A program made the position numbers and the translations under genes. Below the pieces are notes generated by a model that worked only from the letters and a program-made list of their open reading frames with translations, was not told the origin of the DNA and did not search any database. From positions 1 through 8,354 of the forward strand of contig JALUUP010000399.1 in the NCBI GenBank assembly GCA_027021285.1: DNA of 8,354 bases, in the 5' to 3' direction. The stretch's first letter is position 1, and every line of letters begins with the position of its first letter. Below, piece after piece: positions 1-6,202 of the stretch. Source of the stretch: Bacteroidota bacterium (GTDB taxonomy: Bacteria > Bacteroidota > Ignavibacteria > SZUA-365 > JAADGX01).

Positions 1-926
1 GCAACCCGGCGAAAGACAGCACCGTGTATCTCGACGCCCGGTTTTCCATCCAGCGCCTTGCCGGCGGACGCGACCTCCTCGACCGCGACGTGCGGTATCA
101 TCCCGTCCCCTACCGAAAACCGACCGACTTCGTGCTCGTGGGCAACCCGGCATTCTCGCTCGACAGCTCCCGGCAGGTGAACGTGTCCCGGTCCGTCCGA
201 GGTGTACAGCGGGATCGCGAGTCCACGCGCGGCAACAGCGACCGTGGATCGGGATGGGCGCCTCTGCCCGGCACGGAAAAGGAAATAGAAGCCATCGCCG
301 GTATTTGTCGCGAGCACAATATCCCATTCAGGATGATCACGAAAGAAAGAGCCGTCGAGGAATCGATCAAGGCGCTGGCGGACAGCTCGCCCCGCGTGCT
401 CCACCTCGCCACGCACGGCTTTTTCTTTTCCGTGCAGCGTAAAGCGGAATTTACAGGCGCCTTTTCACTCTCCCTGAAACGCGGGGGAAACCGCCTGCGG
501 ATCGAGGACAACCCCATGTTGAGGTCGGGGCTGGTCTTCGCCGGTGTGAACCGGGTGTGGAACAGCGGACGCGCCATACCCGGGGTTGACGACGGCATCC
601 TTTCCGCGCTGGAAATAAGCCGGCTGAACCTGACCGGCACGGAGCTCGTCACGCTTTCCGCCTGCCAGACCGGCCTGGGGGACATTCGCAACGGCGAAGG
701 GATTTTTGGATTGCAGCGGGCATTCAGAGCGGCAGGTGTCCGGGCTCTCATTATGAGCTTGTGGAAGGTCGCAGATAAACCCACCGCGGAGATGATGGCA
801 ATCTTTTACCGGCGCTGGATGGATGGGATGTCGAAAGCGGACGCTTTTCTCGCCGCCCGACTGGAGATGCGTTTCCGGTATCCTGCACCCTTCATCTGGG
901 CGGCATTTGTCCTGGTGGGTGAATAG
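1..926 (+). CDS. CHAT-domain protein (caspase-like protease domain), 5' truncated
   Basis: This is the C-terminal part of a CHAT-domain protein, a clan CD (caspase/separase-like) cysteine peptidase fold. The reading frame is open to the left edge (first full codon at 3), so the GTG at 24 is probably internal and the gene starts upstream. Counting from 24, residue H131 lies in HLATHGFF and C214 in LSACQTG, the expected His/Cys catalytic dyad, so the site looks intact. The rest of the family signature follows: GEGIFGLQRAF (about 224-234), SLWKVAD (245-251) and the typical ending WAAFVLVG just before the TAG stop. Family members usually carry TPR or other sensor domains N-terminally and act as regulated proteases, sometimes in phage defence or programmed cell death. 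The sensor part is outside the window, so substrate and trigger cannot be named. The CHAT assignment is firm; the biological role is open. Confidence 0.93.
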   Translation, partial: NPAKDSTVYLDARFSIQRLAGGRDLLDRDVRYHPVPYRKPTDFVLVGNPAFSLDSSRQVNVSRSVRGVQRDRESTRGNSDRGSGWAPLPGTEKEIEAIAGICREHNIPFRMITKERAVEESIKALADSSPRVLHLATHGFFFSVQRKAEFTGAFSLSLKRGGNRLRIEDNPMLRSGLVFAGVNRVWNSGRAIPGVDDGILSALEISRLNLTGTELVTLSACQTGLGDIRNGEGIFGLQRAFRAAGVRALIMSLWKVADKPTAEMMAIFYRRWMDGMSKADAFLAARLEMRFRYPAPFIWAAFVLVGE

Positions 927-939
927 GAAATATTCTCTC

Positions 940-1128
940 ATGGAAAACTCGAGCCTAAAGTCTATCTTGCAGAAGAAAGGCTGCCTAATTATTCCGCAGA
1001 GTATTTTTGATAATGTGTACGGTAAATTCAGCGTTGACGCCACCTTTGTAAAGTACCCATGGGCCCTCAACGACCTAGATTGTCGAAAATCCTCTGATAC
1101 CAAACGTGCGCACATACTCAGGAGTTAA
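940..1128 (+). CDS. possible small ORF, 62 aa, unrecognised
   Basis: An ATG at 940 opens a 62-codon frame ending in TAA at 1126-1128. It begins 13 bases after the CHAT stop and is preceded by AGGAAA at 925-930, nine bases before the ATG, which could act as a ribosome binding site. The product (MENSSLKSILQKKGCLIIPQ...) has no signal peptide, membrane span or motif that I recognise. The frame also runs open upstream inside the CHAT gene to 823, which is expected by chance in GC-rich DNA. Composition is more AT-rich than the CHAT gene. It may be a small downstream partner, the remnant of a larger gene, or chance; I lean slightly towards non-functional. Confidence 0.22.
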   Translation: MENSSLKSILQKKGCLIIPQSIFDNVYGKFSVDATFVKYPWALNDLDCRKSSDTKRAHILRS

Positions 1129-1143
1129 TTCCGAAAATAACAA

Positions 1144-1157
1144 CGGGTTACCGCCCG
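1144..1157 (-). terminator. weak hairpin, possible terminator
   Basis: CGGG (1144-1147) and CCCG (1154-1157) form a 4-bp stem with a 6-base loop. On the minus strand it is followed by TTGTTATTTT (1143 downwards), loosely like a terminator tail. It lies just after the TGA at 1159-1161 that ends the decayed frame and 250 bases past the membrane-protein stop. The stem is short, so support is weak. Confidence 0.18.
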
Positions 1158-1158
1158 G

Positions 1159-1236
1159 TCATCGAAGATAGTTCAATACTTCCTCTTTTCCCTCATCGAT
1201 TACGAATACAACATCAGGATACTTTTCTTTTTAATT
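1159..1236 (-). pseudogene. possible C-terminal coding remnant
   Basis: On the minus strand, codons between a TAA (1231-1233) and a TGA (1159-1161) read KEKYPDVVFVIDEGKEEVLNYLR. This is a protein-like tail with alternating hydrophobic and charged residues, unlike typical non-coding translation. No start codon precedes it in frame. Either the TAA is a nonsense mutation in a frame open back to 1416, or one base was lost or gained in the A-run at 1229-1236, which would join it to the neighbouring frame (...NQPTAELK) and give a smooth sequence. I do not recognise the family. It sits directly downstream of the GT-C-like gene on the same strand and may be what is left of a gene carried along with it. 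The evidence is only about 24 codons. Confidence 0.22.
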
Positions 1237-1291
1237 CAGCAGTTGGTTGATTACTGTGCTTGAGTTCAAGTATTGAGAATAACAAAAACAG

Positions 1292-1361
1292 AAATGTGTA
1301 CACTTTTGCAAAGCGAGCACTTTGCAGCACGCAAGGCAGCTCTTCCCAGAGCGGCATAGCT
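1292..1361. repeat. cluster of short inverted repeats
   Basis: Three inverted repeats follow one another. GTGTACAC at 1296-1303 is an 8-bp palindrome, flanked by AAA and TTT. TGCAAAG (1307-1313) and CTTTGCA (1320-1326) form a perfect 7-bp stem with a 6-base loop. GCAGCTCT (1336-1343) and AGAGCGGC (1348-1355) form an 8-bp stem with one mismatch and, on the minus strand, a GGGA loop that fits the GNRA pattern. GAGC/GCTC (1349-1352/1358-1361) offers an alternative pairing. The patch starts about 50 bases past the membrane-protein stop. It lacks a clean T-run, so it is not a classical terminator. It could be a transposon end, a REP-like element or a structured 3' UTR. Confidence 0.35.
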
Positions 1362-1409
1362 CACCCTTGTAACAACCTGTTTTTTGAAGTCCCAATTTGA
1401 TAATATATC

Positions 1410-2960
1410 TCACCATTTATACTGTTTTTCTTTTTTGTATAAACGCCAATCGTTCAATCTACGTATTTCAATATAATCCGGGCGTTTCGAGAGAATTTGA
1501 TATGGCCGTTTTCCCTGGCTGATAATATAGTCCATACGTGAATACGAATCGATTATTTCTTTTACTCCGGCAAGAGTATTTACCAATTTTACCCATTCGA
1601 TATATAAGGGCAGCTTTTTCTTTTCCTTGACAAGCCCAAACCTGTACCTGTTCAGCTTTGTTGGTGCGACACCGTGGTTCCAGATGATCTGGTAATTATT
1701 GTAGTGAATCAAGACTGCCTTCCCCCTGTAATCCGGTGAATCTATTATTGAAGCTACAGTCGAGTGTGTGAATTCACTACCCCGGGGATAAAACTTTGTA
1801 AAATCCAATGATATGGGATAAAATTGGATAAAGTAGTGAAACCAAAGTATCGAATACATTAATACCGCCGAAACCACAAGAATAGGTGGAAAATTTTTCC
1901 AAAGAGCGGGGACCACCCAGCTTAATACTATTATCAACCCAACGAGGAAGAATACACTGAATCGCTTATATAGAAACGCTTGCCCCGGCAAATTACTAGG
2001 TAACACCCAAAAACATAGAAACGCAGCACCCGTGAAAATAAGTGTGGCAAATTGTAACCTCGTTATCTGAAAGGGATGCTTTTTATATCGATATCCACAG
2101 ACAATGACTGGAATAACGATGGCAGCCGAAAACAATAATGCTACAATGTGGCCAAGTAAACCTTGGGCAATCGCCCTCCCGTCAATGGTAAGGAGCAAGA
2201 ACAAACGCCTGCCAAGACTTTGAATAAAATAAAACTGGTAATACTCTTTTAAAAACGAAAAAAAAGAAAACGCATGGAAGCCAGGATCGTTGATCATCCA
2301 AATGATGAAAAACAAACAGGTCGGTAAAAGTGGGAGCCACTTTATCAACATCGACTTTGCGTATCTACCAGTTAAAGAATCGTATATCTCAATACAGATG
2401 AAACATAAACCTGCAAAGAGAAACGCCAAGTGATGAAACCAATACAGTATCAATAATATAATACAAACATAAAGACCATTCGATACCGAACGCTTTGAAA
2501 GATAGTTTAAATGAATATAAAAATACAGGAGAACAAGAGGAATTGAGAACGTATACCCTGAGAATCCCCATATTGCCGCAAAATTCCATAAAACGAGGAA
2601 TGATAACAACGAAATACACGTATTCCAGGAATGTTTTTTTGCTATAAGGAAAACCACGAGCGGTAATGAAATAACATATAATATATATAGCACCCGATAA
2701 CTCCACACCACGTCGGGAAAAAGAGAACCCAGTACGACATGAGCGATTGTCGACTGGTACCAGATGATCGTGATTTGATAAGCTGACGATAAAACGGAGC
2801 TACTATCGTTTCGATACTTATAAATCGTCGATTCAGCCAAGTGGTTTGGGAGATCTGTAAAAGGATACGTAGGCAATTTTATCAGCATAATGCAGTTGAC
2901 AATTATTACGAACAACCAAAATGACGCGAAAAGTACTTTCTTTCTGCTCATTTTTTCCAA
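1410..2960 (-). CDS. multi-pass membrane protein, GT-C glycosyltransferase-like
   Basis: A 516-residue integral membrane protein. About ten hydrophobic segments are visible (roughly 8-28, 86-107, 113-131, 135-152, 162-192, 205-223, 265-290, 304-320, 333-353 and 358-380), followed by a soluble C-terminal part (about 385-516) ending in an IEIRRLNDWRLYKK-like strand. The loop after the first span carries TDLPNHLAE (D36, H40). An acidic residue in this loop is a hallmark of GT-C enzymes, which use lipid-linked sugars to glycosylate substrates outside the cytoplasm. This placement, the topology and the length suggest a GT-C-type transferase, but I cannot name the donor, acceptor or family. The first codon is TTG at 2960, with GGGAG four bases upstream; an ATG at 2951 (residue 4) is the alternative start. 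The gene is strikingly AT-rich compared with its neighbours, suggesting horizontal acquisition. It could instead be a membrane protein of another function. Confidence 0.75.
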   Translation of the reverse strand: MEKMSRKKVLFASFWLFVIIVNCIMLIKLPTYPFTDLPNHLAESTIYKYRNDSSSVLSSAYQITIIWYQSTIAHVVLGSLFPDVVWSYRVLYILYVISLPLVVFLIAKKHSWNTCISLLSFLVLWNFAAIWGFSGYTFSIPLVLLYFYIHLNYLSKRSVSNGLYVCIILLILYWFHHLAFLFAGLCFICIEIYDSLTGRYAKSMLIKWLPLLPTCLFFIIWMINDPGFHAFSFFSFLKEYYQFYFIQSLGRRLFLLLTIDGRAIAQGLLGHIVALLFSAAIVIPVIVCGYRYKKHPFQITRLQFATLIFTGAAFLCFWVLPSNLPGQAFLYKRFSVFFLVGLIIVLSWVVPALWKNFPPILVVSAVLMYSILWFHYFIQFYPISLDFTKFYPRGSEFTHSTVASIIDSPDYRGKAVLIHYNNYQIIWNHGVAPTKLNRYRFGLVKEKKKLPLYIEWVKLVNTLAGVKEIIDSYSRMDYIISQGKRPYQILSKRPDYIEIRRLNDWRLYKKEKQYKW

Positions 2961-3201
2961 ATGTCTCCCGATTTTACTGGTTTCGCTTGAGGGCCTATAT
3001 TCTTGTATTACAGATTTAAATAAAACTACACTTGTTTTGAAACCTCATATCACGAGAAAAGAATACTGAAAAATGCGTTTGGTGCAAAATGTCTGTCACG
3101 TCACCCCCCCCCTCAACATCGACGATTTCCTTTACGAGACCTGACATCCAATTGAACCATTGAAAAACTCATGACATGAACAGTGCAACATGGCAGATAT
3201 C

Positions 3202-3756
3202 CTACTTTCTGAACGCGTCATCGCTCCACAATCCTCGCTCGTTTTCCCTGGCGTCCCGCTCCGCCCGGCGGTATTCCTCCATCTCGTCGAAGGGAAAGCG
3301 CGTATAAGCGTGCGCGTACCCGTCCGAAATCATCTTCAGGTTGATGCTTGTCCCATCCTCCAGGAACACGTACCGAAGCAGGCGGCCGTACCGATCCCGG
3401 TCCCCGGTTTGGGAATCCCGGCGGAGCATAACACGCCTGCCCTCGACGAGGCGCCGCGCGTACTGTTTCGCTTTCTTTCCCAGAATCTTGATCACGTTCT
3501 TCGTAACACCTGATCGTTCCGCGTCCGACCGCAGCTTGGACGACTCGTGCAGTTCCGGTGTGTCGATGCCGACGAGACGGACTTTCTCGCCGCCGGCCAA
3601 TTCGTACGTGTCGCCGTCAACCACCCTGGCTACAAGCTCACCTGCATCGCCTTGATCGACAGTCGAAAAGAAATCCCCTCCCCCTGCGCTCCTGATGAGC
3701 GCAGCGGCAGAAAGAACCAGGAGGACAAGCAGCGAAGCGTAGAGTCTTTTTCTCAT
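3202..3756 (-). CDS. staphylococcal nuclease-like (SNase/thermonuclease) protein, exported
   Basis: A 184-residue SNase-fold nuclease (OB-fold, PF00565 type) that would hydrolyse DNA or RNA phosphodiester bonds with a metal ion, normally Ca2+ in the family. The N-terminus (MRKR, then a hydrophobic run at 5-21) is a signal peptide or membrane anchor, so the enzyme acts outside the cytoplasm. The core begins near residue 40. VVDGDT (45-50) supplies metal ligand D49; VRLVGIDTPE (59-68) supplies R60, D65 and E68; DRYGR (121-125) supplies R125. These correspond to D21, R35, D40, E43 and R87 of S. aureus nuclease, so the active site appears complete. GLW (175-177) closes the domain as in many homologues. 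The start is ATG at 3756; no strong ribosome binding site is seen. It lies 133 bases after the receptor stop and is probably a separate transcript. The role may be nucleic-acid scavenging. Confidence 0.92.
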   Translation of the reverse strand: MRKRLYASLLVLLVLSAAALIRSAGGGDFFSTVDQGDAGELVARVVDGDTYELAGGEKVRLVGIDTPELHESSKLRSDAERSGVTKNVIKILGKKAKQYARRLVEGRRVMLRRDSQTGDRDRYGRLLRYVFLEDGTSINLKMISDGYAHAYTRFPFDEMEEYRRAERDARENERGLWSDDAFRK

Positions 3757-3824
3757 CGGTCCGTAGGAATTCCGTTACTGTTAAAAGATGTCAAGAATTG
3801 TCATCAGCATAAGCTGACTCTATC

Positions 3825-3868
3825 GACGACAAAATACTATATAGCAGTCCAGGTATAAAACTGTCGTC
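3825..3868. repeat. inverted repeat upstream of the nuclease gene
   Basis: GACGACA (3825-3831) and TGTCGTC (3862-3868) form a perfect 7-bp inverted repeat with a 30-base spacer, between the receptor stop and the nuclease start. A second small hairpin, TCAGC-ATAA-GCTGA, lies at 3804-3817. Either could be an operator or a transcript-end structure; no T-run follows, so a terminator is not supported. Confidence 0.25.
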
Positions 3869-3889
3869 AGCCTGCCCGTAATGAGACTA

Positions 3890-6109
3890 TCATTCCACCG
3901 AGTGGACGTTGAGCCCGAAATATGCGTTTCTTCCCCGTCCTGGCAGGTTGTTGACACTCAGATGCTCGTTGTAATAATGATCAAGCAGGTTCTCGACGCC
4001 CAGCTTGATGTCCAGAAAATCCCAGGCACGGAATCGACCGCGAAGGTTAAGAAGGATAAATCCCGCGGTCCGGTCTTCCAGCGTGGTCCGGGAAGCAATC
4101 CGGTTCTGGGCGCTGGCGAAACGGGATTCGATGGCAAACCGGAATCGATCCGAGCTCCATTGTATTCCGAGTCCCCCTTCCAGAGGTGGAATCAAAGGCA
4201 GTGGCTCGTTCAGTTCCCGGTTCTGGCCGTAGGTGTAGGCAGCCGAGACGTGCATCCTCAGGCCCCGTGCGACATCCATGGAGCCCTTGACCTCCACCCC
4301 GGTTATGAAAGCCGAAGTAATGTTGGCAAACGTCTTGAATTCTTCCGACTGGATGACCCCACTGATGTAGTTCCTGATATTGTTATAGTACACGTTTATT
4401 CGGAAATCATGCTCCGGGCGAGAATAATCCATCGATAATTCCGCCTGGTAACTGGTTTCCGGCTTCAGCAGGGGGTTACCGGTATAGAAGTAACCATCGG
4501 TTACGTTGTACAAGAAGAAGCCGTAATTCTCGATGTGGCTGGGTATCCGCTCGCTCCGGGCCACGACGAGTTGAACAGCGCCGTAGTCGCCGATCCGGTA
4601 TTCGATCGCTGAGCTGAAACTGAAGGATGTTAATGTCTGCCGCATGTCGCCGGTTTCCCAAAAAGCTTCGAGTTGTCTGCGGCCGAATTCGTTCCGCAGG
4701 TCGCGGTCGGAATAATCGATACGCAGGTTTGTCCGCAACCGCAACCGGTCTGTCAGTAAACGGCTGTAATCAACAACAGCGGCAGTGTTGTAAAGAAGCA
4801 CGTCACCGAGGTTGAGCAGGTAGGCGTCCGATACTCCCGGCAACACACTGACCATCTTCATGTCCGCAAAGGCGGTCAACCGGTAGAAATCAAGAATCAA
4901 GTTGAGACGGTGGCCGCCCGTAACCAGGGAGATTTCTTCGTTCACACCCGCTGTGCGCGTTTTGCCGAACATGGGCATGTACATGTTCCGCATAACCGGC
5001 CGAACTGTGACATCGCGATCGTAATCATCCATCCAGTGATCGATGCGGTTGAAATACACCATGCTGCGGAACGACTTGACGCCGCGAAACGGATTCATCC
5101 AGTGGTGTTCCAGACGGTAAATCTGCGACTTGGTGGTGGTGGCATCCATCAACAGCACCGGGTAGCCGATGTTGCTGGCGTTGTCGCCGATGAAAGAGAA
5201 TTCCATCCGCTGGCCGGCCCCAAGATTCAGGGACATGTCCATTTTGTAATTGTTCTTGGCAAAGCCTGAACCGGTGATCACCTGCCCACCCCCGGCACGG
5301 AAATCACCCGATTTCTTAAGTGAAACCGTCGCGCGAAGGGCGATCAATGAATCCGCGTAGTTGACGATGCCCCGGTACCGGCGCAGACCAGAAACCGTTT
5401 CGTAGCCTATCTCCGATTGCGCGAGGAAGGGGCGTGTAAAATCCGCTTTATGGGTCACCATGTTGAGGGTTCCCCCGATGTTTGCCGCCTTGGTCAGGTC
5501 CAGGGAATTCTTGCTGACTTCCAGCTTTTCAAGATTTTCAACCTCCACGTATGCCGTTACAGGGTCCATACGATCGACACATGCGCCGAAGATTTTCATC
5601 CCATCGATCACTACGCCGATGCGCCCTGCATCCATTCCCCTGATGGTCGGTTCCAGGGCGAAGTTCGCCCGCCGGATCATGGAGATACCCGCCACGTTCC
5701 GTATGACGTCTTCGGTGGCGTTGAGCCAGCCAGATTCGGCATCCCCGCGATTCCTGCCGTACACGACGATCTCATCCGGAAAGGCTATCACAGCGGGCGT
5801 CAGGGACACGTTCAACACGGCGACGGTTTTTTCAGACACTCGCACTTCTTCCACGCTCGGTTCATAACCAAGCGCCGAGATAACGAGACGATACGACCCC
5901 GGCGGCAACGACAGGTGGAAATAACCACTGCTGTCGCAGGCGGTCCCGCGCTGCGTACCGTGCATTCTGACGTTTGCGAACGGAACAGGCGCTTCCATGG
6001 CTGCGTCCATAACCCGCCCCCGTATCGACGACTGGGCGGTAAGCATACTGATATTCCCAAGGAATAACAGCAGCAAGGCAACCATCCGGTAATACAGCAT
6101 GCGTTTCAA
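3890..6109 (-). CDS. TonB-dependent outer-membrane receptor, OprC/NosA-like copper type
   Basis: A 739-residue outer-membrane receptor. It begins with a signal peptide (1-25, ending TAQ), then a carboxypeptidase-regulatory-like beta domain (about 28-105), a possible TonB box (DEIVVYG, 112-118), the plug (about 125-220) and a beta-barrel to the C-terminus (NLPGRGRNAYFGLNV near the end). The plug contains GMKIFGACVDRMDP, giving C177-x3-M181, and the barrel contains IDHWMDDYD, giving H358-x-M360. Pseudomonas OprC binds copper with a CxxxM plus HxM site, recalled as C143/M147 and H323/M325. The C-to-H distance is 180 there and 181 here. A second HxM (H336-M338) and a Met-rich stretch (M373, M376, M378, M380) occur nearby. 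Import of copper across the outer membrane, powered by TonB-ExbBD, is therefore inferred. The first codon is TTG at 6109; an ATG at 6100 (residue 4) is the alternative start. The gene follows the lipoprotein gene after 93 bases, probably in one transcript. It lacks the usual terminal aromatic residue. Confidence 0.92.
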   Translation of the reverse strand: MKRMLYYRMVALLLLFLGNISMLTAQSSIRGRVMDAAMEAPVPFANVRMHGTQRGTACDSSGYFHLSLPPGSYRLVISALGYEPSVEEVRVSEKTVAVLNVSLTPAVIAFPDEIVVYGRNRGDAESGWLNATEDVIRNVAGISMIRRANFALEPTIRGMDAGRIGVVIDGMKIFGACVDRMDPVTAYVEVENLEKLEVSKNSLDLTKAANIGGTLNMVTHKADFTRPFLAQSEIGYETVSGLRRYRGIVNYADSLIALRATVSLKKSGDFRAGGGQVITGSGFAKNNYKMDMSLNLGAGQRMEFSFIGDNASNIGYPVLLMDATTTKSQIYRLEHHWMNPFRGVKSFRSMVYFNRIDHWMDDYDRDVTVRPVMRNMYMPMFGKTRTAGVNEEISLVTGGHRLNLILDFYRLTAFADMKMVSVLPGVSDAYLLNLGDVLLYNTAAVVDYSRLLTDRLRLRTNLRIDYSDRDLRNEFGRRQLEAFWETGDMRQTLTSFSFSSAIEYRIGDYGAVQLVVARSERIPSHIENYGFFLYNVTDGYFYTGNPLLKPETSYQAELSMDYSRPEHDFRINVYYNNIRNYISGVIQSEEFKTFANITSAFITGVEVKGSMDVARGLRMHVSAAYTYGQNRELNEPLPLIPPLEGGLGIQWSSDRFRFAIESRFASAQNRIASRTTLEDRTAGFILLNLRGRFRAWDFLDIKLGVENLLDHYYNEHLSVNNLPGRGRNAYFGLNVHSVE

Positions 6110-6202
6110 TTACTACGCAGACGCGTTATCACGCAGCGCGCCTGGAGCATTCTCCTCTCGTGATTTCCCGTTTCCCACACACCGGCTGGCAGGGACCGGA
6201 GT

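Larger units (their letters stand above)
927..1409. other. convergent intergenic region without a firm gene
   Basis: This 483-base stretch separates the plus-strand CHAT gene from the 3' end of the minus-strand membrane-protein gene. A minus-strand frame 1416-1231 (61 codons, ATG overlapping the membrane-protein stop as ATGGTGA) is unusually Cys-rich. That comes from TGC/TGT in the hairpin DNA at 1292-1361 and is probably not a real protein. The remaining contents (small ORF, coding remnant, inverted repeats) are listed separately. No tRNA or transposase was seen. Confidence 0.5.

Noticed and set aside
110..784. Long minus-strand frame antisense to the CHAT gene
   Set aside because: The plus-strand CHAT motifs are unambiguous; the antisense product is low-complexity Arg/Ser-rich with no motif, as expected from GC-rich coding DNA.
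465..1115. 216-codon minus-strand frame spanning the CHAT end and the gap
   Set aside because: More than half lies antisense to CHAT, and no signal, domain or ribosome binding site was seen.
1290..1380. Integron attC site in the structured gap
   Set aside because: No GTTRRRY/RYYYAAC core pair was found around the hairpins, and no integrase is present.
1231..1416. 61-aa Cys-rich minus-strand frame starting in an ATGGTGA overlap with the membrane-protein stop
   Set aside because: The overlap looks like translational coupling, but the cysteines come from TGC/TGT in inverted-repeat DNA, their spacing forms no known metal-binding motif, and the frame runs straight through the hairpins.
3789..3794. 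Perfect TTGACA (minus strand) upstream of the nuclease gene as a -35 box
   Set aside because: No acceptable -10 hexamer lies 16-18 bases downstream; the position holds AATTCC.
5417..6067. 216-codon plus-strand frame opposite the receptor gene
   Set aside because: It mirrors the receptor's signal, regulatory-like domain and plug coding sequence; the product is His/Arg-rich without motifs.
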